Assembly (NCBI RefSeq): GCF_000987955.1
Contig: NZ_LAZU01000053.1
Coordinates: 62,001 to 126,000, forward strand
DNA length: 64,000 bases
Direction of reading: 5' to 3'
DNA from: Paenibacillus sp. DMB20
GTDB taxonomy: Bacteria > Bacillota > Bacilli > Paenibacillales > Paenibacillaceae
Shown here: positions 54,781 to 62,588 of the stretch, piece after piece
Position numbering within the stretch: position 1 is the stretch's first letter
How the letters are laid out: every line of letters starts with the position of its first letter
The notes under the pieces: generated by a model
Seen by the model: the letters and a program-made list of their open reading frames with translations, nothing else
The model's database searches: none
What the model was told of the DNA's origin: nothing
Program-made: the position numbers and the translations under genes

Positions 54781-55206
54781 TTAAATATCAAAAAAATATA
54801 GCATTTCTTGAGGAATGCCTGCCCGCAAATAGAATTCGCCCATGGTTTCATCCGGCATCATCGACAAGTCGGACGTCAGCAAGGCAACGGCAAAACGGTT
54901 CGCCTGCCGCTCCAGCTTCCCGGGCGCGAAATAGGAATGCTCCTCCAGAAACAACCGGCTGATCCCTTTATGGAGCCTGTCGTGTCCCAGTTCGTGTGCG
55001 CATACAAACCGCTGCCATTCCGCCGGGAGACGGGAATGGATCACGATAAAACGCCGTCTGAGCTTGCGGAAATAAAGCCCTTTGGTCGATTTTCCAAGGT
55101 CCGCATAACGGATATGAATGCCTAAGGCGGCCGATAACTGAAAAGGACAGTTGGTATGGTGCTTTTTCACCAGCTGGCGGATTAAAGGTTGTACAAGATC
55201 GTCCAT
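54781..55206 (-). CDS. ImmA/IrrE-type metalloprotease
   Basis: 141 residues from the ATG at 55206 (GCAGGTGA upstream). Zinc-metalloprotease motif HELGHDRLH with the third ligand region further on. In ICEBs1 and related elements ImmA cleaves the repressor ImmR after DNA damage and so induces the element. Here it is just downstream of an XRE repressor gene in the same direction, separated by 46 bases, as expected for an immR-immA pair. Confidence 0.9.
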   Translation of the reverse strand: MDDLVQPLIRQLVKKHHTNCPFQLSAALGIHIRYADLGKSTKGLYFRKLRRRFIVIHSRLPAEWQRFVCAHELGHDRLHKGISRLFLEEHSYFAPGKLERQANRFAVALLTSDLSMMPDETMGEFYLRAGIPQEMLYFFDI

Positions 55207-55252
55207 TGCGTTCACCTGCAACATATAATTTGGTCTGCGCTTCCATGCTCGA

Positions 55253-55678
55253 TCATCGCCGCTTCTTGTTGCGTTTGTTCATCTGCTTGGCTTCCCAAAA
55301 CAGTCCGGTTAACACATCCTTGATCCGCTGTTTATCTTCCTGATCAAGCGGGATGCCGTCAAACATCAGCTCGCCGTCGTCCTCCAGCATTTTTTTGAAA
55401 TCGCGCTTATCCCTATAGGTTGCCCAATCCGGAATCTGTTCCTCTTCCAGGTTGTTTTCGCTGTCAAGGTATCCCGCCCTGCTCATCAGCTCCTCGTAAG
55501 AACTTCCCAGCGCATCCGCGATTTTGCGGATCGTGGGCGGTTTGGGGACTCCCCGCAGGCCGTTCTCGATCCGGGATATTTGCGACCCGCTGATCTCGGC
55601 TGCCTGGGCCAACTGATTAATGCTTATGCCGCGATGCTCGCGCAGCTCTTTTAAATACGAACCAAATGATTGCTCCAC
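55253..55678 (-). CDS. XRE-family repressor (ImmR-like) of the tail cluster
   Basis: 141 residues from GTG 55678 (AAGGAGTGG upstream), beginning MEQSFGSYLKELREHRGISI. The HTH is INQLAQAAEISGSQISRIENG (shown in part: SGSQISRIENGLRG). An acidic C-terminal region follows and the end is very basic (KQMNKRNKKRR). It faces the ArpU-type gene across a region carrying three similar palindromes, its probable operators. The earlier ATG at 55792 lies within operator 2 and is an unlikely start. Confidence 0.88.
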   Translation of the reverse strand: MEQSFGSYLKELREHRGISINQLAQAAEISGSQISRIENGLRGVPKPPTIRKIADALGSSYEELMSRAGYLDSENNLEEEQIPDWATYRDKRDFKKMLEDDGELMFDGIPLDQEDKQRIKDVLTGLFWEAKQMNKRNKKRR

Positions 55679-55747
55679 GTCCGGCCACTCCTTACCGTTA
55701 CTCCATAGATAACTTCTTAATTCATAGTATAAACACACTTCACGTTG

Positions 55748-55761
55748 TTGCCAACAGGTAA
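55748..55761. promoter_or_regulatory. Candidate repressor operator 1
   Basis: TTGCCAACAGGTAA, an imperfect copy of TTGCC-N4-GGCAA, 70 bases upstream of the repressor start. Confidence 0.5.
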
Positions 55762-55778
55762 GATAAAAGGGAGTATTG

Positions 55779-55792
55779 TTGCCAAAAGGCAA
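55779..55792. promoter_or_regulatory. Candidate repressor operator 2
   Basis: TTGCCAAAAGGCAA, a perfect 5-bp inverted repeat, 31 bases (three helical turns) from operator 1. Confidence 0.6.
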
Positions 55793-55921
55793 GAAAATGA
55801 GAGGAATTGTCCCAATTCATGGCATAAGCTACTCCATATCATAGTTTACGCCGATCACCAAATAGTGGTATATTAATGAAAAATACGAACAAAAATACGA
55901 ACAACGATAAGAAGCGCTATG

Positions 55922-55935
55922 CTGCCAAATGGCAA
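55922..55935. promoter_or_regulatory. Candidate repressor operator 3
   Basis: CTGCCAAATGGCAA lies 40 bases before the ArpU-type start, placed to block that promoter. Just upstream are two direct repeats AAAATACGAAC (about 55880-55902). Confidence 0.55.
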
Positions 55936-55974
55936 AGTTAACAGCGAAAAAACCTGCAAAGGGGAGTGTATCGG

Positions 55975-56451
55975 ATGAATTATGTTTTACCCGAATTGGA
56001 TCGCAGAAAAACCCAATGTGCTGTTGAAGCGATATTCGAAAAGTATCGCATCTATAAAACGATAACCTTCGAGGCAAGAGAAACCAGCATGACGGCATCA
56101 TATACCGAACGATTCCATGGCCCGACCAATGTGACTTCGGACCAAACGGCGAAGGTTGCCGTATATAATGTAGACGTTCCTGCGGCAAGAAAGCGGTACT
56201 GCGAAACCGTCGAATCGATCGTGGAGCGGCTTAGCGAGCGGGAGCAGCTGTTGGTGCGGGAAAGATACATGAAGCAAGACGACGTATATGATTACAAGGT
56301 GTATAACCATATTCTCGAACCGCCGGTCAGCAAGGACACGTATACCAAGATCCGCGCCCGGGCCTTTTATAAAATGGCGCTGGCCTTTGCGGACAGGGAG
56401 CTGCTGAAGCTGGACGAGCTGGAGAAAGCTTCGAAATGCAAATCGGTATGA
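55975..56451 (+). CDS. ArpU-family phage-type transcriptional regulator
   Basis: 158 residues from the ATG at 55975 (AAAGGGGAG upstream). The C-terminal half has a sigma-70 region 4-like fold (VERLSEREQLLVRERYMKQD and VSKDTYTKIRARAFYKMAL) typical of ArpU/late-gene activators of Gram-positive phages and of the PBSX activator Xpf in role. It is divergent from the ImmR-like gene and the first gene before the tail operon, so it is the likely activator of the tail genes. Confidence 0.85.
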   Translation: MNYVLPELDRRKTQCAVEAIFEKYRIYKTITFEARETSMTASYTERFHGPTNVTSDQTAKVAVYNVDVPAARKRYCETVESIVERLSEREQLLVRERYMKQDDVYDYKVYNHILEPPVSKDTYTKIRARAFYKMALAFADRELLKLDELEKASKCKSV

Positions 56452-56477
56452 AAAATGATAGAACGTGATTCTATATA

Positions 56478-56509
56478 AACCGGAGGACCTGAAGGTCTTC
56501 CGGTTTTTT
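56478..56509 (+). terminator. Terminator after the ArpU-type gene
   Basis: AACCGGAGGACC-TGA-AGGTCTTCCGGTT followed by TTTT. Confidence 0.88.
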
Positions 56510-56583
56510 CGTGGGAAGAGGAGATCGTTATTCTCAGGCCTGAGGATAACGTGCCCATACGGTAAATGAAAATGGTAAAAATA

Positions 56584-56597
56584 CGAACATATGATCG
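56584..56597. promoter_or_regulatory. Possible LexA (SOS) box upstream of the tail operon
   Basis: CGAACATATGATCG matches the Bacillus LexA consensus CGAAC-N4-GTTCG except one base. It lies in a gene-free gap (56452-56897) ahead of the tail genes. Confidence 0.35.
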
Positions 56598-56742
56598 TAC
56601 TTTTTTCATCCCTTCATTCGCTGAAAGCTCTTCTTTATCCGTCCATTCATCCGTCAGCGCATCCGTTTCAGGGATGTAAGATTATATCATCGGGAATGAA
56701 GCAAAAGAGGACATACCGAAAACACGCGCAGTGTACTGCGAA

Positions 56743-56766
56743 CCGGCCGGCGAAGGCCGGCTTTTT
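56743..56766 (+). terminator. Hairpin with T run in the tail-operon leader
   Basis: CCGGCC-GGCGAA-GGCCGG followed by CTTTTTG, 130 bases before the first tail gene. It may be a site of antitermination. Confidence 0.55.
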
Positions 56767-56897
56767 GTTTCGGAGAAGCTTTTGGCTCCATTCCCGTCTT
56801 ACTACTCAATACGGAAAGGAGGGGCCGTGTTGCGGGAAGCAAGCGATTTGTATGCTTGGATCTCAGGTTTGGGGCAGCACGAAAGGAGCAATTAACC

Positions 56898-57332
56898 ATG
56901 ATGATTCAAAAAATGAAGGATGCTCTGACAGGCAGACTGACAAGCATTTTTCCTAACATTCCTCTGGTTTTCAGAGAGGATGCGGGGACAGTGCCGGAGG
57001 CTCCGTTTTTTCGTTCCGAACTGGCGCTGGCCGAGCTTGATCCAATCTCTGCCGATCGTTATGCGGCACGATTCCGCTTTCACATCTCTTATGTACCGGC
57101 GTCCGGCAGGCCTGTTCCGCTCATCATGGATGAAATGTTGGAAGGTTTGACCGTGATTCGGGTGGAAGAACGGCCGTGTCGGGCCACCACGGTAGCTTGG
57201 GAGCGACCGAAAGAGGGAACTGCAACGGGCGATGGATATTTTCGTGCAGAGTATGCGATCCAGATGACATCTGATCAGGAAGAGCCCGACGTGAAGATGC
57301 AAACATTGAAACAAGGAGGCGGATTGAAATGA
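56898..57332 (+). CDS. Phage tail terminator-like protein
   Basis: 144 residues from the ATG at 56898 (GAAAGGAG upstream). It starts MMIQKMKDALTGRLTSIFPN and has the alternating alpha-beta pattern of the YqbJ/XkdJ-position, minor tail/tail-terminator family (PLIMDEMLEGLTVIRVEERP, GDGYFRAEYAIQM). In contractile tails this protein caps the tube end that would meet the head; here no head genes occur. First gene of the tail operon. Confidence 0.72.
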   Translation: MMIQKMKDALTGRLTSIFPNIPLVFREDAGTVPEAPFFRSELALAELDPISADRYAARFRFHISYVPASGRPVPLIMDEMLEGLTVIRVEERPCRATTVAWERPKEGTATGDGYFRAEYAIQMTSDQEEPDVKMQTLKQGGGLK

Positions 57333-57502
57333 GCAAAAAGGAAGCAACTCCAGTATTTCACAAGCACCAGTTGGCACAATCCAATCAATTCAATAATCGC
57401 GAGAAAGATGTGCTGAGCGCCATTCTTGAAGAGGGCAAAACGTATTCCGTACAGCAAGCCAAGGAGCAGCTAAAAACATTTTTGAAAAAGGAGGTCATTT
57501 AA
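57329..57502 (+). CDS. 57-residue tail-operon protein of unknown function
   Basis: MSKKEATPVFHKHQLAQSNQ starts a 57-residue, highly charged protein ending KEQLKTFLKKEVI. Its ATG overlaps the stop of the upstream gene (ATGA) and AAGGAGG lies upstream, so translation is well supported. Two helical parts are predicted by eye. The position right before the sheath gene is that of small ORFs seen in PBSX-like operons. No function is known to me. Confidence 0.78.
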   Translation: MSKKEATPVFHKHQLAQSNQFNNREKDVLSAILEEGKTYSVQQAKEQLKTFLKKEVI

Positions 57503-57503
57503 A

Positions 57504-58823
57504 ATGGCCGGAGGCGTATGGACAACACCGAATAAAGTAAGACCAGGGGTATATACCCAAATTTCTTCACAGGAGCAGCCTGTAGGACGCGTGGGCGATC
57601 GGGGAACTACCGCGTTGGCTCTTTCCTTGCCATGGGGGGAGCCCCATAAGATTTTGACTATTACACCGGGAACGAATCTGTTGGAGGTTCTGGGTTACCC
57701 AGTAACGGCTCCGCAACTTCTTGCCGTAAAAGAAGTTCTCAAGCGTGCAGGCAAACTGTTGCTTTACCGCTTGAATAGCGGCGTTCAGGCTGCAGGTACA
57801 ACGTCGGGGCTCAAAGTAACCGCAAAGTACGGAGGCGAACGGGGCAATGACATTCAGATCGTGATCGAGAATGCCGTGGATGATCCCGGCAAGTTCGTGG
57901 TCAGTACCCTGCTAAGCGGCAAATCCATGGACAAGCAGGTAGTTTCATCCGCAAAGGAACTGAAGCCAAACTTGTATGTAACATTCACGCCTGAAACAGG
58001 AGAGCTGGCCGCTACGGCTGGTTTTGTCTTGACCGGAGGGGCGAACGGCTCCGTGACCAATCAAGAGCACGTTGACTTCCTTGCCGCACTGGAGGTTCAG
58101 GAATTCCAGACTGTTGGACTTTTGTCCTCGGATTCAACCTTGAAGCCGTTGTATACGGCCTACATCAAGCGTCTTCGTGACCAAGAAGGCAAAAAAGTCC
58201 AAGCTGTGCTCTCCGACTATCCTATGGCCGGGTATGAAGGCATTATTAGCGTGAAGAACGGCGTCATTCTGAGCGACGGGACGATTATCGACAAAGTTCA
58301 GGCGATTGCTTGGGTAGCTGGCGCAACGGCTGCAGCGGCTGTGAACGAGTCGTTGACTTATGATGCTTATGACGATGCGGTCGATACGGATATCCGCTTG
58401 AGCCATACTGAGCTTGAAGCAGCCCTTGTGGGCGGCGAGTTTGTATTCAGTTACAGCGGTGGCAAGGCAATCATTGAGCAGGATATCAACACCTTTACGG
58501 AGTTTACGCCGAGCAAGGCGCGCCATTTTGCCAAAAACCGCGTTGTTCGAGTGTTGGACGGGATAGCTAATGATCTGAAGCGTATTTTTGAACAATCTTT
58601 CATCGGAAAAGTGGATAACAATGTGGATGGGCGTACGTTGTTTTGGGCGGAATGCGCATCCTATTTTGCTTCGTTGCAGAATATCGGCGCGATCCAGAAT
58701 TTCCAAGCTAATGAGGACATTATCGTAACGCCGGGTACCGAGGGTGACATCCTGTTTGTGGATATCAAAGTACAGCCGGTGGATGCAATCGAAAAAGTAT
58801 ACATGAAAGTGAAGGTGGTCTAA
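57504..58823 (+). CDS. xkdK: Contractile tail sheath protein (XkdK-like)
   Basis: 439 residues, beginning MAGGVWTTPNKVRPGVYTQI as PBSX XkdK does. It carries the sheath core (RVLDGIANDLKRIFEQSFIG and FVDIKVQPVDAIEKVYMKVK). Sheath subunits wrap the tail tube and contract to drive it through a target envelope. AAAAGGAGG of its ribosome site lies in the end of the 57-residue gene. Presence of a sheath means a myovirus-type (R-type) tail, not a flexible tail. Confidence 0.95.
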   Translation: MAGGVWTTPNKVRPGVYTQISSQEQPVGRVGDRGTTALALSLPWGEPHKILTITPGTNLLEVLGYPVTAPQLLAVKEVLKRAGKLLLYRLNSGVQAAGTTSGLKVTAKYGGERGNDIQIVIENAVDDPGKFVVSTLLSGKSMDKQVVSSAKELKPNLYVTFTPETGELAATAGFVLTGGANGSVTNQEHVDFLAALEVQEFQTVGLLSSDSTLKPLYTAYIKRLRDQEGKKVQAVLSDYPMAGYEGIISVKNGVILSDGTIIDKVQAIAWVAGATAAAAVNESLTYDAYDDAVDTDIRLSHTELEAALVGGEFVFSYSGGKAIIEQDINTFTEFTPSKARHFAKNRVVRVLDGIANDLKRIFEQSFIGKVDNNVDGRTLFWAECASYFASLQNIGAIQNFQANEDIIVTPGTEGDILFVDIKVQPVDAIEKVYMKVKVV

Positions 58824-58824
58824 A

Positions 58825-59282
58825 ATGGCATTTTTGCGAGCAAACGATACGATTTCTGGACAAGAGGGCAAGGCCTCGTCAAAATTGGCGATCGCATGGA
58901 GGAAATGTTCTATATTAAGACATTGGAGGCCACGGTAGAAAAGGAAAAAGCCGAGCTGAAAACGATGGGACAGCGCGCCGTTCAACATAAAGCCATTGGC
59001 TGGAAAGGGACGGGCACGATGACGATTTATTATGTGACCACCCTGTTCCGTCAGCTCATGATGGAATATATCCAGTCCGGCCAGGATGCTTATTTCATGA
59101 TCGAGGTTCGAAATGAAGATCCGGGTTCGTCAACAGGGCGCCAGGTGGTTATTCTCGAAGGCGTCAATCTGGACAGCGTCATTATGGCATCCCTGGATAC
59201 GGAAGCGGAGGCTCTGGAAGAAGAAGTTGCCTTTACGTTTGAGAATGTTCGGATTGAAACACCGTTTACCCCGTTGGCATAA
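58825..59282 (+). pseudogene. xkdM: Tail tube protein (XkdM-like), frameshifted near the start
   Basis: Inner tube protein of the contractile tail; about 152 residues if whole. The ATG at 58825 reads MAFLRANDTISGQEGKA and then loses frame at about 58876; one added T gives FVKIGDRMEEMFYIKTLEAT, joining the frame with the conserved parts EKAELKTMGQRAVQHKAIGW, GTGTMTIYYVTT, and SLDTEAEALEEEVAFTFENV, closely like PBSX XkdM. As given, the tube gene is broken; the good conservation on both sides argues for a read error. Confidence 0.9.
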
Positions 59283-59311
59283 TCATAAACTTTTACTGAG
59301 GAGGAAGAAAA

Positions 59312-59734
59312 ATGAGCGATTTTAGTATGTTTTTTGCAGGTCAGTCCTCGGCAGAGATCACGGAGCAATTCGTGGTCTCTGTTCGTTTTAAAGATGCGGA
59401 AGGTAATCCTGTGCCATGGAAGCTGCGCAGTATTACGGAAGAAGAGAATCAAGAGTGCCGTAAAGCAGCAACCCGTAAAGTAAAAGGCAAGAACGGCATT
59501 TTTACGCCCGAAGTCGATCCCAATGAATATATGTCGAAACTGATCGTGGCAAGCGTGACTTTTCCCGATTTGAAAAATAGCGAGCTGCAAAAATCCTATG
59601 GCGTATTGGGAGCGGAATCACTCCTTCGTAAAATGCTGCTGCCCGGAGAATTTGCGGCGCTTGGCGAGCGCGTACAGGCATTAAACGGTTTCGACCGTGA
59701 TATGAACGAACTGGTTGAAGAAGTAAAAAACTGA
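59312..59734 (+). CDS. xkdN: Tail assembly chaperone, upstream frame (XkdN-like)
   Basis: 140 residues in the upstream frame, XkdN-type (VVSVRFKDAEGNPVPWKLRS, SVTFPDLKNSELQKSYGVLG, LLRKMLLPGEFAALGERVQA). The stop is immediately after the heptamer A_AAA_AAC (59724-59730), the classic -1 slippery site. Such proteins bind the tape measure and help tube polymerisation. GAGGAGGAAG precedes the ATG. Confidence 0.9.
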   Translation: MSDFSMFFAGQSSAEITEQFVVSVRFKDAEGNPVPWKLRSITEEENQECRKAATRKVKGKNGIFTPEVDPNEYMSKLIVASVTFPDLKNSELQKSYGVLGAESLLRKMLLPGEFAALGERVQALNGFDRDMNELVEEVKN

Positions 59735-59901
59735 TTAAAGAGGGCGACGGTGAGGCGAACTATGCTTACTACGCCCTCCACGAGCTGCATATTCTTCCTT
59801 CTCAGCTTATGGCGATGTCGGTCCGGGAACGGGCCGCCATCTATGCCATGATCTCCATGAGGGTGGAGAAGGAGAAGCGCGAGCGGATTCGGAAGCGGTA
59901 A
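59312..59901 (+). CDS. Predicted -1 frameshift extension of the tail assembly chaperone
   Basis: A slip back by one base on A_AAA_AAC at 59724-59730 continues the protein into the -1 frame as KKLIKEGDGEANYAYYALHE and ends EKEKRERIRKR at 59901, about 196 residues in all. This extension has no start codon or ribosome site of its own and is the expected second domain, as in lambda gpG/gpGT and P2 gpE/E'. A seventh A lost to a read error would give the same picture, so the frameshift is likely but not certain. Confidence 0.7.
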
Positions 59902-59926
59902 TAGATTTAAATGAGGGGGTGAATGT

Positions 59927-61855
59927 ATGGGGACGGTTAAGGATGCATTGTTTCTAGCAGGTGTTTCTATGAAACAATTAGGAGCGTCTATAGATAATGC
60001 GATGATTACGCAGTTCTTTCAAATGGAAAAAGGTTTTAGTAAGGCTACATTAAAGATACAACAGGCTGCTGAAGCTCAAAATAACTTGAACGTTGAAGTT
60101 CAACAAGGGGAGAAGCGGGTCAGTAAGCTCAGTAGTGCATTTAATTTAGTAAAAGGAGCCTTTAACAACCTGAAATTCGCAGCTGAAGTAGCCATACTGC
60201 CTGCCGCTAAGGAACAAGCGGTTGAGGACCTGTTTAAGATCAAGGTAGGGAACCCGGAAGTAGGAACGGCCATGTTTGAGAAGATCAAACAGGATGCCCT
60301 AAAGGCCGGTATGGATGTCAATGCTTCATTAAATAACGCGCTTTCGTTTATGTCGATGACACAAAACTCGGATCAAATTGCGATGCTGAACGGATTTGCC
60401 GATCGTCTTAGCAAGCTGTCTCCAGGAGGCAAAAGTTCCGGAGATGCCACGGCTGCGATTATGAGTGCTATGAATGGGGATACAAGTTTACTGACTAAAA
60501 ATTTCAATATCCCTAAACCTGATCTTGGACAGTTTTCAGCCGAAATCGCTGCTTCAAAAGGGAATTTTGATGCTTTTTTGGTATCAATGGATCAACTCTT
60601 GCAGAAATCCGGGATAACCCAGGAATCCTTAGGAACGATGATGGACTCCCCGATCAATAAGTGGCAGATGCTCTTGGGTAACGTAAATAATTCATTTACA
60701 CAGATTGGCGGCGGTGCTCTTGATTCATTAGTTCCTATACTTGATATGCTCAATGCTGCTTTTCAGTCGGGAACTTTCGATCCATTTATTAATGCTCTAT
60801 CTATAGGATTATCGTTGATCGCACAAGGATTCTTGTGGGTTGCGGAAGCCATTCCTCCAGCGTGGGAGTTTATTAAGGCGGCCATTGTAGGAGTTGGGAA
60901 CACGATCTGGAATCTAATAACGATTTTCTTTGGTTTGATGCCGGTAATTGCTTTTGTAGGTGCGCTGTTAGCGGTTTTAAATGCCGGATTTATTTTCGGT
61001 CAAATAAAAGCTTATGCTTTTGCTGCTGCCCAATCAGCGTTAGCGACATGGACAAAACTGTTGGCTGGAGCCCAGAGAATTTTAAACATGGTTCTGAATG
61101 CTAGTCCAATGATGCGAATTATTTCTCTAATCATTGCCATAATCGGAGCAATTGGAGCCTGGCAAGTAGTTACAATGGGCATTAAAAAAGTCTTCAGCAA
61201 CGCTTTCGGCTTTATCATGGACATTGCGGAAACCGCCGTGAATTTTGTCATTGGTGTCATTAACGGACTGATTAAAGGCGTGAATGCCGTATCCGGATTT
61301 TTTGCCAACCTTCTGGGTATCGAAGCCAATCAAATTGCCGAAATCGAGTTCAGGGCGGATTATTCCAAAATTAAAGAACAAGGTCAGGACTTTATCGAGA
61401 ATTTCTCAATGGACGATTTGAAGAAGAAATTCATGCCGGATAAGAACGCGGCACAGGAAGATCTGCTTAAAGGTTGGAATGAGGGCAAGACAGGAAAGGA
61501 TGTCGCTTATACAGAAATGGGATCTCCATCCCCGGCGGCGGTCAGTGCTATGACTCCAATGGCTCCAAAGACGCCAGCAATGCCAAGCGCCCCGATGCCG
61601 GTTGCTCCTATGGGGGGCAGCATTGACTCGATCGGAAAAGTCGACAACTCGGTTGATGTGGCGAGCGAAGATCTGAAAGTCATGCGTGATCTAGCTGAGG
61701 TGAATGCGATCAGCAACATGATCACATTAACGCCAACCGTGCAGATGACGACAGGAGACATCAATTCCGGCGCGGATCTGGATACGATCATGTCCAAGAT
61801 TAACCGTACGCTGGAAGAGCAGTTTGTGTCCAGTGCGGAAGGGGTGTACTTATAG
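59927..61855 (+). CDS. xkdO: Tail tape measure protein, short (XkdO-like)
   Basis: 642 residues, about half of PBSX XkdO. GGGGGTGAATGT precedes the ATG. The N-terminal part is helical (MFEKIKQDALKAGMDVNASL and similar), the middle has several long hydrophobic stretches (about residues 320-360 and 385-410, plus 430-460), and the C-terminal part is Pro/Met/Ala-rich (APKTPAMPSAPMPVAPMGGS). Tape length sets tail length, so a short tail is predicted. The first 1.3 kb is A+T-richer than its neighbours, suggesting mosaic origin. Confidence 0.88.
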   Translation: MGTVKDALFLAGVSMKQLGASIDNAMITQFFQMEKGFSKATLKIQQAAEAQNNLNVEVQQGEKRVSKLSSAFNLVKGAFNNLKFAAEVAILPAAKEQAVEDLFKIKVGNPEVGTAMFEKIKQDALKAGMDVNASLNNALSFMSMTQNSDQIAMLNGFADRLSKLSPGGKSSGDATAAIMSAMNGDTSLLTKNFNIPKPDLGQFSAEIAASKGNFDAFLVSMDQLLQKSGITQESLGTMMDSPINKWQMLLGNVNNSFTQIGGGALDSLVPILDMLNAAFQSGTFDPFINALSIGLSLIAQGFLWVAEAIPPAWEFIKAAIVGVGNTIWNLITIFFGLMPVIAFVGALLAVLNAGFIFGQIKAYAFAAAQSALATWTKLLAGAQRILNMVLNASPMMRIISLIIAIIGAIGAWQVVTMGIKKVFSNAFGFIMDIAETAVNFVIGVINGLIKGVNAVSGFFANLLGIEANQIAEIEFRADYSKIKEQGQDFIENFSMDDLKKKFMPDKNAAQEDLLKGWNEGKTGKDVAYTEMGSPSPAAVSAMTPMAPKTPAMPSAPMPVAPMGGSIDSIGKVDNSVDVASEDLKVMRDLAEVNAISNMITLTPTVQMTTGDINSGADLDTIMSKINRTLEEQFVSSAEGVYL

Positions 61856-61856
61856 C

Positions 61857-62576
61857 ATGAGCGAATATGGAATGTTTCTAAGCTTTAACAATCAGGAGGA
61901 AGTATTCCGGTTTCCCGTAAATCCCGAAAAGGTTGAGGTCAAGGACAATGGGGAAAGCAAGTCCTATACCGTTCCAGGTCTGGGTGAAATCAATGCGATC
62001 CTGCACCCTAAGCTGACGGAAATTTCATTCAACAGCTTTTTCCCGGGACGGGTTTATCCATTCGTGCATCGGGATGCCAAGGGCGACTTGAAACTCCCAA
62101 TCGATTACGTGAACAAAATCAAAGAGTGGATGGAGAGCGGAAAGCCTGTCCGCTTCGTCCTGACTGGACTTGTTCCCGATCCGCTGAGCGGCACGGATAA
62201 AGGAAATGTCGTGCGGGGAATGAGAACATTCGGTATCAACATGGCCGCTTCCATCGAAAGCTTTGACTGGAATACGGCTTCGGGCTCGCCGGAGGATATC
62301 GAGTTTTCGATTACGTTAAAACGATACGTTTTTTTCGGGGCTCGCAAGGTCGTACCGGTGAAGGGGAAAAAAGCTGCTTCCGTTCAGAAGAAGATAAGAC
62401 CGGATGATCGGAAAAAGCCTGCAACCTATACTGTGGCGAAAGGCGACTCCATGTGGAGTATTGCTCAAAAGCTTCTTGGCAGCGGCTCCCGACACGGAGA
62501 AATTCAGAAGCTGAACGGAATCAAGGATCACGAGGTTCGGAAACTGGCCGTTGGCCGGGTTCTGAAAATTCCGTAA
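61857..62576 (+). CDS. xkdP: LysM-containing tail protein (XkdP-like)
   Basis: 239 residues from the ATG at 61857 (GGAAGGGGTG upstream). N-terminal tail domain (MFLSFNNQEEVFRFPVNPEK and SYTVPGLGEINAILHPKLTE) and a C-terminal LysM (ATYTVAKGDSMWSIAQKLLG through VGRVLKIP) for peptidoglycan binding. As in PBSX it follows the tape measure gene and belongs to the baseplate-proximal tail. Confidence 0.9.
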   Translation: MSEYGMFLSFNNQEEVFRFPVNPEKVEVKDNGESKSYTVPGLGEINAILHPKLTEISFNSFFPGRVYPFVHRDAKGDLKLPIDYVNKIKEWMESGKPVRFVLTGLVPDPLSGTDKGNVVRGMRTFGINMAASIESFDWNTASGSPEDIEFSITLKRYVFFGARKVVPVKGKKAASVQKKIRPDDRKKPATYTVAKGDSMWSIAQKLLGSGSRHGEIQKLNGIKDHEVRKLAVGRVLKIP

Positions 62577-62588
62577 GGGGGTGGTCAT

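Noticed and set aside
55793..55965. CRISPR-like reading of the repeated palindromes
   Set aside because: Only three short copies at unequal spacing, each a palindrome next to a regulator gene; operators explain them.
54564..57000. Prophage left end with integrase and attachment site
   Set aside because: No integrase, excisionase or tRNA gene is seen, and no direct repeat suited to an attachment site was found.
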